A DNA stretch of 7,217 nucleotides from Akkermansiaceae bacterium (GCA_028293225.1 JAQGPE010000588.1:1-7217); one strand, 5' to 3'; counted from the stretch's first letter, positions 1 through 6,990 are shown. A program made the numbers and translations. The notes: a model not told the origin generated them from the letters alone.

Positions 1-420
1 CGGACAGCGGTGAATGCACAGAAGTTTCAAGGCGTGCCCCTCGGCATCACACCAGGCATGGCGGTCGGCTGCTATTTCATTCCCATCTACAGCATCTTCG
101 GACCGTGCATGAGCATGCGGGAGATCGTTCGCGTGTCCTTCCGGGACCAGCCCAATCGCAGTGTTCTCGCCCTGGTTGTTCCCTGGTGGCTCTGTTACTT
201 CTTCGCCACCGTCTCGGTCTATTGGGGTGGCAAATTGGCAGAAGCCTCCTTTGGCTTCTATCTGAAGCTCCTGATGTGGGACGTGGCTGCAGCGATGATT
301 TCCTACATCATCGTCCGTCTTGGCGCCGTCCAGGCGGAAACGGTGGTGGAAGAAATCACCCCGCAAATTCACGGCCCGCGCCCAACCCCGAAATACGCAA
401 CGCTGCCTCCGCTATCCTGA
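1..420 (+). CDS. DUF4328 domain membrane protein, C-terminal part (5' end outside window)
   Basis: The frame is open to the first base, and a GTG at 10 lies inside the conserved domain, so the true start is upstream and this is a fragment. The visible product is about 139 residues. It begins with R-T-A-V-N-A-Q-K, followed by a segment of the form tPGMAVGCYFIPIYSIFGPCMSM with REI just after. This matches the core of the DUF4328 family (an asparagine after the first helices, a P-x-x-A-V-x-x-x-FIPI segment, then P-x-x-x-M-x-EI). Two more hydrophobic helices follow, around SVLALVVPWWLCYFFATVSV and LLMWDVAAAMISYIIVRL, and then a polar, proline-rich cytoplasm-like tail. The family is membrane-embedded and has no established biochemical role. 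The gene ends 4 bp before the VTT-domain gene, so the two are probably co-transcribed. The family call is from recalled sequence pattern. Confidence 0.8.
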   Translation, partial: RTAVNAQKFQGVPLGITPGMAVGCYFIPIYSIFGPCMSMREIVRVSFRDQPNRSVLALVVPWWLCYFFATVSVYWGGKLAEASFGFYLKLLMWDVAAAMISYIIVRLGAVQAETVVEEITPQIHGPRPTPKYATLPPLS

Positions 421-424
421 CTCC

Positions 425-1042
425 ATGCGCCTGTCTCTCTGGCTCACCGCACTGGCCGCTCTCATCCTCGCCACTTGGCTGATCTGGGGCGGCGGCATGG
501 AGCAGCGCTTCGGCCTCAGCGGCTCCATCGCGTGGTTGGAGGCTGCCGGCTCATGGGCTTGGGCAGCGGGCATCGGACTGCTGGCGGCGGACCTGATCCT
601 TCCCGTGCCGGGCACCATCGTGATGTCGGCTCTCGGTTATCTCTACGGCCCTTGGCTCGGCGGCATCTGTGCCGCCGCGGGCTCGATCGCCTCCGGTCTC
701 CTTGGCTACGGCGTCGGGCGGATCACCGGGGAGACCACTGCGAGAAAGCTGTTAGGAGAGCGCGACTTCACCCGCGGCCGGGATCTCTTCACCCGCGGCG
801 GCGGCTGGATGATTGCCCTCTCCCGCCCCTTACCCATCTTGCCGGAGGCCCTGTCCTGCACTGCGGGTTTGGTCCGCATGCCCTTCGGCCGCTTTATCCT
901 TTCTCTATTCTGCGGCAGCCTCCCCGTCGGACTCCTTTTTGCGTGGATCGGAGCCGCCGGACGCGACACTCCCGCCTGGGCCATAGCCGCCAGCATGACC
1001 GTCCCGGCCCTCCTTTGGTCCTTCGCCCGCCGCTGGAAATGA
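425..1042 (+). CDS. TVP38/TMEM64-like (VTT/DedA superfamily) inner-membrane protein
   Basis: The product is 205 residues from ATG 425. The frame is open further upstream, to an ATG at 320, but that extension is arginine-rich and overlaps the preceding gene, so 425, just 4 bp after that gene's stop, is preferred. There is no clear ribosome binding site. A first helix (residues 5-21) precedes the VTT core: helices around 42-60 and 64-95, with P-V-P-G at 60-63 and G-Y-L-Y-G-P-W at 71-77; a charged loop (101-125); then SRPLPILPEALSCTAG at 133-148, MPFGRFILSLFCG at 152-164 and a last helix at 184-200. The R-P-x-P-x-x-P-E loop and the glycine-rich pair of re-entrant segments are typical of the SNARE-associated/DedA superfamily. 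Bacterial members are linked to membrane homeostasis and lipid scrambling or recycling. The exact substrate cannot be read from sequence. Length is close to the usual 200-240. Confidence 0.85.
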   Translation: MRLSLWLTALAALILATWLIWGGGMEQRFGLSGSIAWLEAAGSWAWAAGIGLLAADLILPVPGTIVMSALGYLYGPWLGGICAAAGSIASGLLGYGVGRITGETTARKLLGERDFTRGRDLFTRGGGWMIALSRPLPILPEALSCTAGLVRMPFGRFILSLFCGSLPVGLLFAWIGAAGRDTPAWAIAASMTVPALLWSFARRWK

Positions 1043-1102
1043 GCCCTCAAAATCACGGCAGTCCACCCACACCCTGGATCCAAAATCCAAATCCCTGCCT
1101 TT

Positions 1103-1134
1103 AATCAGTAAATCCGAAAATCAGTCCAATCAGT
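1103..1134. repeat. Three short AATCAGT direct repeats in a convergent intergenic gap
   Basis: AATCAGT occurs exactly at 1103-1109, 1119-1125 and 1128-1134. Just upstream (1076-1115) there are several AATCC units. The gap lies between two genes pointing at each other (stops at 1042 and 1186). No stem followed by a T-tract, as in an intrinsic terminator, was seen. It may be a degenerate member of a dispersed intergenic repeat or a chance low-complexity stretch. Confidence 0.45.
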
Positions 1135-1183
1135 GATCCCTGGCCCGAAGCTCTGGAATAGGCCATCTTCACCAAACCACCTC

Positions 1184-2671
1184 TCAGTCCGCCTCCACCA
1201 CCGCCACCTTGCCGTCCGGCGCCGCGACCACCTGACCATAGCCGCTGACATTCGCGCCATCATCCTTCTTCAGCGTGAAAAAGGTCGCCGCGCTGGCGAT
1301 GCTTACCCCGCCCAGCAGCAGATAAGCGTGATGCAGCGCCGGGATCAGCCGCGCCGCGTCCGAGCGATCCACCCCGCCCAAAAACCAGCCGGTGACCAGC
1401 GACGCAAAGGCGATCCCGAAGCTGATCGACAGCTGCTGCCCGGTGCTGGCGATCGTGCTCGCGTCGCTGGCCTGGCTGTCGCTGGTGTCCGCATAGGCCA
1501 GCGTGTTCATCGCCGTGAACTGCAGCGCCGAAACGCTCCCCTGCACCAGGCTGAAAAGCAGGATCACCCCCACCGGCGTCCCCGGCCCGACCATGGAAAA
1601 CGCCGCGATCATCAGGCCGATCAGCAGCGTGTTCACCGCCAGCACCCGCCGGTGGCCGAAGGTCGCCATGATCCGGGTCACCAGCAGCTTCATTCCGATC
1701 GCCGCCAGCGCCTGGGGCATCACCAGCAGCCCCGCCTGCCAGGCCTGAAAGCCCATCCCCAGCTGATACAGCAGCGGCAGCAGAAACGGCATCCCGCTGA
1801 TCCCCAGCCGCGTCACAAACCCGCCCGCCACCGCCACCCGGAAGGTGCGCAGCTTGAAAAGATCCACCGGCAGCAGTGGCTGCGGCACCCTGCCCGCGTG
1901 CCAGAAGTACGCCGCGATCAGTAGCAGCGACACCACCGTCACTCCGCCGACAATCCACGGGCTCAGCCGGTGCTCGCCAAAGATTTCCAGCACCCACGAC
2001 AGCAGCGCGATCCCGGTGCCGAACAGGAGAAAGCCGCGCCGGTCGAGCCTGTCCGGCTCCGCCGCGCGGTGATCCGGCATGTATTTCTTCACCAACCACA
2101 GGCCCAGCAGGCCAAACGGCAGATTGATCAGGAAGATCATCCGCCACGGCAGGATGTGCACGATCACCCCGCCCATCAGCGGTCCCAGCAAGGGGCCCAG
2201 CAGCGCGGGGATGATCACGAAGTTCATCGCCTTCAAAATCCCCGACTTCGGAAAGGTCCGTAAAATCGCGATCCGCCCCACCGGCATCATGCACGCCGCG
2301 CCGCAACCCTGCAGCACCCGCGACGCCACCAGCGTCTGCAGGTTCGAGGAAATGCCACACGCCAGCGACCCGATGGTGAACAGAGCAACCGCCGCGCCAA
2401 AGACCCGTTTCGTCCCGAACTTGTCCGCCAGCCAACCGCTCAGCGGGATCAACACCGCGATCGCGATGGTGTAGCTGGTCAGCACCGACTTCAGACTCAG
2501 CACCGCCACCCCCAGATCCAGGGCCATGGTCGGCACCGCCGTGTTCACGATCGTGCTGTCCAGCTGATACATGAACAGCGCCACCGCCACCACCCACGGC
2601 AGGAAACGCCGCGTCCGCTCCAGATCGGAATCGACGGATGGAATGGAAACCGGGACCTCGCTCATGCTCAC
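1184..2671 (-). CDS. DHA2-family (14-TMS, EmrB/QacA type) MFS efflux transporter, MdtD-like
   Basis: This is a 495-residue proton-driven multidrug exporter of the major facilitator superfamily, expected in the inner membrane. Signature motifs appear in order: LDSTIVNTAVPTM (37-49, motif D1 of 14-TMS exporters), GWLADKFGTKRVF (79-91, motif A), SRVLQGCGAACMMPVGR (117-133, motif B) and GPLLGPLMGG (159-168, motif C, the antiporter signature), followed by WRMIFLINLPFGLLG. The second half repeats the fold, with RLGISGMPFLLPLLYQLGMG at 288-307. The arrangement and many local strings closely resemble E. coli MdtD. No residue makes the substrate certain. The start is a GTG at 2671 or an ATG two codons later (2665); neither has a good ribosome binding site. 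The C-terminal 25 residues are polar and unlike MdtD. It lies 99 bp downstream of the Dabb gene on the same strand and converges on the VTT gene. No partner membrane-fusion or outer-membrane protein is in view. Confidence 0.93.
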   Translation of the reverse strand: MSMSEVPVSIPSVDSDLERTRRFLPWVVAVALFMYQLDSTIVNTAVPTMALDLGVAVLSLKSVLTSYTIAIAVLIPLSGWLADKFGTKRVFGAAVALFTIGSLACGISSNLQTLVASRVLQGCGAACMMPVGRIAILRTFPKSGILKAMNFVIIPALLGPLLGPLMGGVIVHILPWRMIFLINLPFGLLGLWLVKKYMPDHRAAEPDRLDRRGFLLFGTGIALLSWVLEIFGEHRLSPWIVGGVTVVSLLLIAAYFWHAGRVPQPLLPVDLFKLRTFRVAVAGGFVTRLGISGMPFLLPLLYQLGMGFQAWQAGLLVMPQALAAIGMKLLVTRIMATFGHRRVLAVNTLLIGLMIAAFSMVGPGTPVGVILLFSLVQGSVSALQFTAMNTLAYADTSDSQASDASTIASTGQQLSISFGIAFASLVTGWFLGGVDRSDAARLIPALHHAYLLLGGVSIASAATFFTLKKDDGANVSGYGQVVAAPDGKVAVVEAD

Positions 2672-2770
2672 ACCGGCGCAGCAAGGGGAAATCCCAAACG
2701 TTCCCCCGCTGCCCCGCGCAATCTAACGCCGGAGACGCCCGGAACAACCCCGGACCGGCGCTTTTCTCAA

Positions 2771-3079
2771 TCAGGCGCCCTTTTTCAAATCCTTCACCTC
2801 AACCTTCGCCCACCACTCCTTGAAGGAGTCGATGAACACCTGGTGATCCGGATCGACCTGATAAGCGTCCTGCGCCTCGATCGATTCAAAGGTCATGCTC
2901 AGACCGTAGTCCCAGCTCTGGTCCACCACCGGCCGCTGCATCACCGGCGCCGGCGTGCCCCAGAACCCGCCCGTGAGACCGGGCAGAGTGAGCAGCTTCT
3001 CCAGACCCTGCTCGAACTCCTTGCGGTCAGCTTCGTTCCTGCGGTCTTCGGTCAGCCAGAAATAGACATGGTGCTCCAT
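2771..3079 (-). CDS. Dabb-family (stress-responsive alpha/beta-barrel) small protein
   Basis: This is a 102-residue cytoplasmic protein with the outline of the Dabb family (PF07876), a dimeric ferredoxin-like fold. It starts MEHHVYFWL (N-terminal strand with the family histidine). A lysine/glutamate-rich helix covers 12-30. A second strand with G-G-F-W-G follows at 37-41, then DYGLSMTFESIEAQDAY (57-73) and DPDHQVFIDSF (76-86), and a last strand VEVKDL near the end. Both the F-E-S-x-E-A-x-x-x-Y stretch and the following histidine are usual in the family. Family members range from stress-induced proteins of unknown role to cyclases, so function cannot be assigned. Start is ATG at 3079; AAAGG about 8-13 bases upstream may act as a weak ribosome binding site. 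It is divergent from the GH5 gene (146-bp gap) and upstream of the efflux transporter on the same strand. Confidence 0.85.
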   Translation of the reverse strand: MEHHVYFWLTEDRRNEADRKEFEQGLEKLLTLPGLTGGFWGTPAPVMQRPVVDQSWDYGLSMTFESIEAQDAYQVDPDHQVFIDSFKEWWAKVEVKDLKKGA

Positions 3080-3225
3080 GCGCCCAGCCTTTATCCGGCT
3101 CTCCCGCCACCCGCAAGCCCCTTGGCTGTCGTCGCATGAATGGGGATCTGCGCTTTTCTTAGGACAAATCGTGTCGTTTTTCAGAAATTCGCGTCTTTTC
3201 CGAACGAGCCGGATTCAAGCGGCGT

Positions 3226-4878
3226 ATGGACAGGATGCGTTTGATTTGCGTCCTGGCTCTGGCCGCCACGGCCTATGGCGAAGATTTCGTGCCTTCCCTG
3301 GCATCGGACGCCCGTCTGCATCTCCGCGTCGCCGACAGTGCCCCCCCGCTGAAAGACGTCTCCATCGTCGCGGGCCAGGTCTTCCAGGCGAACTGGGAGC
3401 CGACCCCCGAGCGCCGCGAACGCCTGACCGACATCACCTTCCCGATCCACTGGTGGAAATGGCAGGAGGCCTCCGTCCGCTTCACTCCCCAGGCCGATGG
3501 CCAGCTGGAACTGATCCTCAACGGCACCTGGGCCGAGGAACGCCCCGGCGTGCTCCGCGAGCAGGAGGTCCTCTGGGACGACCTCACCGCGGAAGGCACC
3601 ACCATCACCAACGGCGGCTTTGAGGAAAAAGAAGGCTCGCTGCCGAAAAACTGGGAATCCCCCTGGCGCCCCTATCCCGCCGCCACCGACTGGCCGATCA
3701 CCGGCGGCGAACCGCTCAGCGGCACCGGCTTCGCCGTCAGCTGGCACGGCCGCCCCCTGATCCAGAAAATCACCGTCAAGGCCGGCCAGCCCGTCACGCT
3801 CAAGCTTCACGCCCGCGCCGTGACCATCCCTGGCTTCGTCCCGCCGAAGCGCTTCGGCAATGACACCCCCGCCCACCAGGCGGCCGCGAAAATGAAGCGC
3901 GGCGTCAATCTCGGCAACGGCTGGGAGGCCGCTCCCGGCACCTGGGGCCTCGAATACACCGTCGAGGACATCGATCGCATCGCCGCCGAAGGCTTCGACC
4001 ACATCCGCGTTCCCGTCGCCTGGCAGTATCATCTGGAAAACGGCGCCATCAAACCGGCACTGCTCGCCGCCCTCGAGCCCGTCCTGCACCACGCCCTGGA
4101 AAAGAACCTGCGCGTGATCCTGAACTGGCAGCACCTCGACCCGCTCTACAAAGACCCCGCCGCCACCAAGGCCGAGTTCTTCGCCGGCTGGGAGGCTGTC
4201 GCCACCCATTTCAAGGACTGGCCCGACACCCTTTGCTTCGAGTTGATCAACGAGCCGAACGCCTCGCTCGACGGCGCGGTGATGAATGACATCTACCGCG
4301 ATGCCATCGCCACCATCCGCAAGACCAACCCGAACCGCATCATCCTCGCCGACGCCCCGCAGTGGTCGTCGATCGGTTCGCTCGACCGCCTCACCCTGCC
4401 CGATGGTGACGACCGCATCATCGTCTCCGTTCACAACTACGACCCCTTCTTCTTCACCCACCAGGGCGCCTCGTGGGTCCAGCTCGACTCCCTGAAAGGC
4501 GTCACCTATCCCGGCCCGCCGCCCGCCCCCGTTGCCGTCCCGGATGCCCTGAAAGACCGCGCCGACGTGGTCGCCTGGCTCGATCGCTACAACCGCCTGC
4601 CCGCCGCGGAAAATCCCTGCAGCGCCGCTGTCATCAACCGCTGGCTGGACGACGCCGCCGCCTGGCAGGCCTACTTCGGCCGCCCCGTGCATCTCGGCGA
4701 ATTCGGCGCCGACCGCTTCGGCGACCCGCAGAGCCGCGAGCGCTACGTCCGCGACGTCCGCAGCGCCGCGGAGGCCCGTCACATCCCCTGGACCCTCTGG
4801 GACTGGAAGGCCGGCTTCGCCTACTGGGACTCCGCTTCAAACAAGCCCCTGCTGAAGGAGGCCATCTTCGGCAAATAG
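3226..4878 (+). CDS. Secreted glycoside hydrolase family 5 (cellulase-like) glycanase
   Basis: This is a 550-residue retaining endo-glycanase candidate acting outside the cytoplasm on a beta-linked polysaccharide. A short signal peptide (residues 1-18; LICVLALAATA core, likely cleavage A-Y-G|E-D) leads into a beta-rich region (about 20-200). That region includes NGGFEE (129-134), a string often seen in jelly-roll carbohydrate-binding modules. The GH5 barrel starts at MKRGVNLGNGWE (223-234), then DHIRVPVAW (258-266, conserved Arg261), LNWQHLD (299-305), FELINEPNA (338-346, acid/base Glu343), VSVHNYDPFFFTHQGASW (400-417), HLGEFGADR (489-497, nucleophile Glu492) and WTLWDWKAGFAYWD (522-535). All expected catalytic residues are present. 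About 75 residues, including a proline-rich part (429-439), lie between the THQGA segment and the nucleophile strand. The preferred substrate (cellulose, mannan, xyloglucan) cannot be told. The start may instead be ATG 3235, which still gives a signal peptide. The next gene begins 44 bp downstream. Confidence 0.94.
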   Translation: MDRMRLICVLALAATAYGEDFVPSLASDARLHLRVADSAPPLKDVSIVAGQVFQANWEPTPERRERLTDITFPIHWWKWQEASVRFTPQADGQLELILNGTWAEERPGVLREQEVLWDDLTAEGTTITNGGFEEKEGSLPKNWESPWRPYPAATDWPITGGEPLSGTGFAVSWHGRPLIQKITVKAGQPVTLKLHARAVTIPGFVPPKRFGNDTPAHQAAAKMKRGVNLGNGWEAAPGTWGLEYTVEDIDRIAAEGFDHIRVPVAWQYHLENGAIKPALLAALEPVLHHALEKNLRVILNWQHLDPLYKDPAATKAEFFAGWEAVATHFKDWPDTLCFELINEPNASLDGAVMNDIYRDAIATIRKTNPNRIILADAPQWSSIGSLDRLTLPDGDDRIIVSVHNYDPFFFTHQGASWVQLDSLKGVTYPGPPPAPVAVPDALKDRADVVAWLDRYNRLPAAENPCSAAVINRWLDDAAAWQAYFGRPVHLGEFGADRFGDPQSRERYVRDVRSAAEARHIPWTLWDWKAGFAYWDSASNKPLLKEAIFGK

Positions 4879-4922
4879 CCTCCCTCCTTGCCAGACCTCG
4901 CACCCGGTGCAAAGTCATCGCG

Positions 4923-6356
4923 ATGCCGTCCCTCGCCTCGCGCTTCGCCCTCCTCGCCTGCAGTCTGACGGCTTCCTGCGCCATCTCGTCGAATGCCCGC
5001 CGGTCGACCGAACTGGCTTCGCAGGCGAACAATCCCGTGGTCGGCGGCGCCTCCCTGGCGATGACCGCCTTCCGCGCCACCGCGCTCGCCACGGTCAAGG
5101 AACCGATCACCACCACCCGGCTCGGCTTCGCTCTGCTGTGGAATCGCCCGCGCGAAATCGTGGTCTCGAACCTCCCGGTCGAAATCCCCTCCGAGCCGCC
5201 CGAAAAGGAAGTTCCCGGCACCCCCGAGTTCGAGCAACTGCTCGACCGCAAGCACTTCCCCCTCGCGCAAAAAGGCAATGTGAAATGGCTGGTCGACGGC
5301 AAACAGTTCTTCCCCGAACTGGAGCGCCAGATCGCCCAGGCCATCAAGACCATCAACATCCAGGTCTTCATCTTCGACAACGACGACATCGCGGTCAAAT
5401 ACGCCGACATCCTCAAGCAGCGCGCCAGCAGCGTGAAAGTGAAGGTCCTCTTCGACGATCTCGGCAGCACCTTCGCCCAGCTCTCCCCGCCCGATACGCC
5501 CGGCCCCATCGGCTTCACCGCCCCCATCAACATGGCCGACTACCTGGAGCGCGACTCGAAGGTCCGCTCCCGCCGCGTGCTCAATCCCTGGCTCGCCTCG
5601 GATCACACCAAGCTCCTCGTCTTCGATGACCAGCGCGCCATGCTCGGCGGCATGAACATCGGCCGGGAGTACTACTCGGAGTGGCACGATCTCATGGCCT
5701 GCGTCGAAGGCCCCGTCGTCACCACCCTGGCCAAGGACTTCAACCGTTCCTGGCGGAAAGCCGGCCCCTGGGGCGACTTCGCCGCCTTCCGCAAGCCCGG
5801 CTTCCTCCACCGCCTCAAGCCCTCCCCGGACGACATCTCCCTGCGCCCCTTCCGCACCGACCCGTCCACCGGCCAGTATGAAATCCTCAAGTCCTACCTG
5901 ATGGCCATCCGCTCCTCGCGGAAGCGCATCTGGATCGAGAACCCCTACTTCGCTCACGACGACCTCGTCCAGGCCGTCGCCGGCGCCGCCCGCCGCGGCG
6001 TCGATGTCCGGGTCATCCTCCCGGAAAAAGGCGACTCGACCATCATGGACATCGGTAACATCGCCACCGCCCGCACCCTGATCCAGGCCGGCGTGAAGAT
6101 CTACCGCTACCCCCGCATGACCCACATGAAGGTCATGCTCTGCGACGGCTGGGGCACCATGGGCTCAGCCAACCTCGACACCCTCAGCATGCGCATCAAC
6201 CGCGAGCTGAACATCGCCTTCCGCAATCCCGCCGCCGTCGCCGGCCTGGAAAATCAGATCTTCCTGCCCGACTTCAAGGCTTCGAAAATCATGAAGCTCT
6301 CCGAGACCGGGTCCAGCGTCGCCCCCATCGCCGAGATGGTCGCCGACCAGCTCTGA
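4923..6356 (+). CDS. Phospholipase D-like / cardiolipin synthase-like protein, probable lipoprotein
   Basis: The product is 477 residues from ATG 4923. The frame is open much further upstream, but that part overlaps the GH5 gene and reads as arginine-rich shadow sequence. ATG 4923 gives a clean export signal (MPSLASRFALLACSLTASC) with a possible lipobox ending at Cys19. The -3 residue is Thr rather than Leu, so lipidation is likely but not certain. Residues 20-115 are poorly conserved looking. The catalytic half has two full HKD motifs: HTKLLVFD (His228, Lys230, Asp235), followed by GGMNIGREY, and HMKVMLCD (His401, Lys403, Asp408), followed by GSANLD and NRELN. This is the PLD superfamily arrangement of cardiolipin synthases (ClsA/B type), which join phosphatidyl groups or hydrolyse phosphodiesters. 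It lacks the two N-terminal membrane helices of classical ClsA and seems anchored by lipid instead. It probably shares a transcript with the GH5 gene (44-bp gap). Phospholipase activity is the main alternative. Confidence 0.9.
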   Translation: MPSLASRFALLACSLTASCAISSNARRSTELASQANNPVVGGASLAMTAFRATALATVKEPITTTRLGFALLWNRPREIVVSNLPVEIPSEPPEKEVPGTPEFEQLLDRKHFPLAQKGNVKWLVDGKQFFPELERQIAQAIKTINIQVFIFDNDDIAVKYADILKQRASSVKVKVLFDDLGSTFAQLSPPDTPGPIGFTAPINMADYLERDSKVRSRRVLNPWLASDHTKLLVFDDQRAMLGGMNIGREYYSEWHDLMACVEGPVVTTLAKDFNRSWRKAGPWGDFAAFRKPGFLHRLKPSPDDISLRPFRTDPSTGQYEILKSYLMAIRSSRKRIWIENPYFAHDDLVQAVAGAARRGVDVRVILPEKGDSTIMDIGNIATARTLIQAGVKIYRYPRMTHMKVMLCDGWGTMGSANLDTLSMRINRELNIAFRNPAAVAGLENQIFLPDFKASKIMKLSETGSSVAPIAEMVADQL

Positions 6357-6363
6357 GCTCTTC

Positions 6364-6379
6364 CTGTCCCGTGGGACAG
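6364..6379. repeat. Near-perfect palindrome CTGTCCC-GT-GGGACAG
   Basis: Two 7-base arms (6364-6370 and 6373-6379) are exact reverse complements around a GT centre, starting 8 bases after the stop codon of the HKD lipoprotein gene. There is no T-tract after it, so it is a poor fit for a classic intrinsic terminator. The position would still suit a transcript-end hairpin. A dispersed palindromic repeat or a protein-binding site are the alternatives. Confidence 0.5.
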
Positions 6380-6546
6380 CACAGCAAAGCACGGCATCGC
6401 TGCGCGGCCACCTGGAGGTCAAGCCGCTTCACCACCCATCCTGAAGGGGTTGTGGCAGGAAACATTCCGCCTCGCCAGCACCGCCGGCCCCTAAAATAAA
6501 AGGCCGCATCGAAGTACAATCCTTCTGGATACGCCCAGGGCGGCGT

Positions 6547-6575
6547 ATGAAACGACTATCGGCACTACTTATATT
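6547..6575 (+). promoter_or_regulatory. Possible sigma-70-type promoter
   Basis: ATGAAA (6547-6552, four of six matches to TTGACA) lies 17 bp before TATATT (6570-6575, five of six matches to TATAAT). Transcription would start near 6582 and give a leader of about 410 nt before the phosphoesterase gene, or a separate small RNA. TACTTA and TAAGTA (6566-6571, 6580-6585) form an inverted repeat over the -10 and start region, which could be an operator. Support is by pattern only. Confidence 0.25.
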
Positions 6576-6654
6576 TAGTTAAGTATCTTTCGGATTTTAG
6601 AGACAGCCATGCCCTCTCGATTCCTATCGGAACCTTCAGGCAATGGTCTTCCGC

Positions 6655-6678
6655 TTGAAGAGAAACTTCTCTCTTCAA
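6655..6678. other. Perfect 9-bp stem, 6-nt loop hairpin
   Basis: TTGAAGAGA (6655-6663) and TCTCTTCAA (6670-6678) are exact reverse complements separated by AACTTC. It is the longest perfect inverted repeat with a short loop I see in the noncoding stretch. No T-run follows, so it does not look like an intrinsic terminator. It may be an RNA structure in the leader of the phosphoesterase gene, part of a small RNA, or an operator. Confidence 0.5.
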
Positions 6679-6934
6679 CTGTCCATCTACGTAAAATCTA
6701 GTATTCTTTTGGAGAGGTCTGTTTTCAGCGCCAGACGGCCTGCAGCCTCAATTGGAGCCAGCGAAACGGACGGCGCGGTTTGCTTCCGTTAGACGTGCCG
6801 CATTTGTCACAAGAAGAGAATTGGGACCGAAATCGGAACGGCGAGAGTGCCGCCCAGGTCACCGCATGACGATGTCATCCACTTCCTTCCCGACCCTTGG
6901 TCTGGGCGCCGCACTCTTTGCCGGCCCCATCTCT

Positions 6935-6973
6935 TTGAGATAACTTCCTGGCTGTTACTTATATCAATACAAT
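6935..6973 (+). promoter_or_regulatory. Possible promoter of the phosphoesterase gene
   Basis: TTGAGA (6935-6940) is a fair -35 box. Candidate -10 boxes follow at 6960-6965 (TATATC, spacer 19) and 6968-6973 (TACAAT, five of six matches, but with only a weak TTCCTG as its own -35). The abrupt AT-richness directly before the gene supports a promoter here. The exact boxes are uncertain. Confidence 0.3.
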
Positions 6974-6984
6974 TATTACAATTA
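6968..6984 (+). repeat. Tandem TACAATTA repeat next to the ribosome binding site
   Basis: TACAATTA occurs at 6968-6975 and again at 6977-6984 (9-base period), with a further TACAA at 6983-6987 that runs into the AAGGG ribosome binding site. It keeps the leader unstructured and A/T-rich just before the start codon. It may simply be a translation-enhancing leader. Confidence 0.5.
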
Positions 6985-6985
6985 C

Positions 6986-6990
6986 AAGGG
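6986..6990 (+). promoter_or_regulatory. Ribosome binding site AAGGG of the phosphoesterase gene
   Basis: AAGGG ends 5 bases before ATG 6996. It is the only good purine-rich site in front of a gene in this window and fixes the choice of start for the last gene. Confidence 0.6.

Noticed and set aside
1133..1924. 263-codon + strand frame opposite the MFS gene
   Set aside because: It is an Arg/His/Gln/Pro-rich shadow reading with no recognisable domain.
1260..2747. Second 495-codon minus-strand frame overlapping the MFS gene
   Set aside because: It is a glycine/alanine/arginine-rich out-of-frame reading without membrane helices; the other frame has all MFS motifs.
3181..4782. 533-codon open frame on the minus strand opposite the GH5 gene
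   Set aside because: Its product is a G/A/V/D/E-rich low-complexity string with no family signature. It is the antisense reading of a strongly C-ending GC-rich gene, whose + strand product has all GH5 motifs.
4473..4922. N-terminal extension of the HKD protein into the GH5 gene, as if overlapping or fused
   Set aside because: The extension is arginine/proline-rich shadow sequence, whereas ATG 4923 begins directly with an export signal.
4821..6125. 434-codon open frame on the minus strand opposite the HKD gene
   Set aside because: Same antisense composition effect; the + strand carries both HKD motifs in frame.
6485..6506. Hairpin CGGCC...GGCCG as an intrinsic terminator
   Set aside because: Only 5 bp of stem with a 12-base loop and no following T-tract; too weak to list.
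6752..6943. 63-codon + strand open frame in the noncoding stretch
   Set aside because: No ribosome binding site, irregular Arg-rich composition and no family resemblance.
6935..6970. Sigma-54-type promoter before the phosphoesterase gene
   Set aside because: A TGGC is present near 6949, but the GC element at the required spacing (TTGC) is missing.
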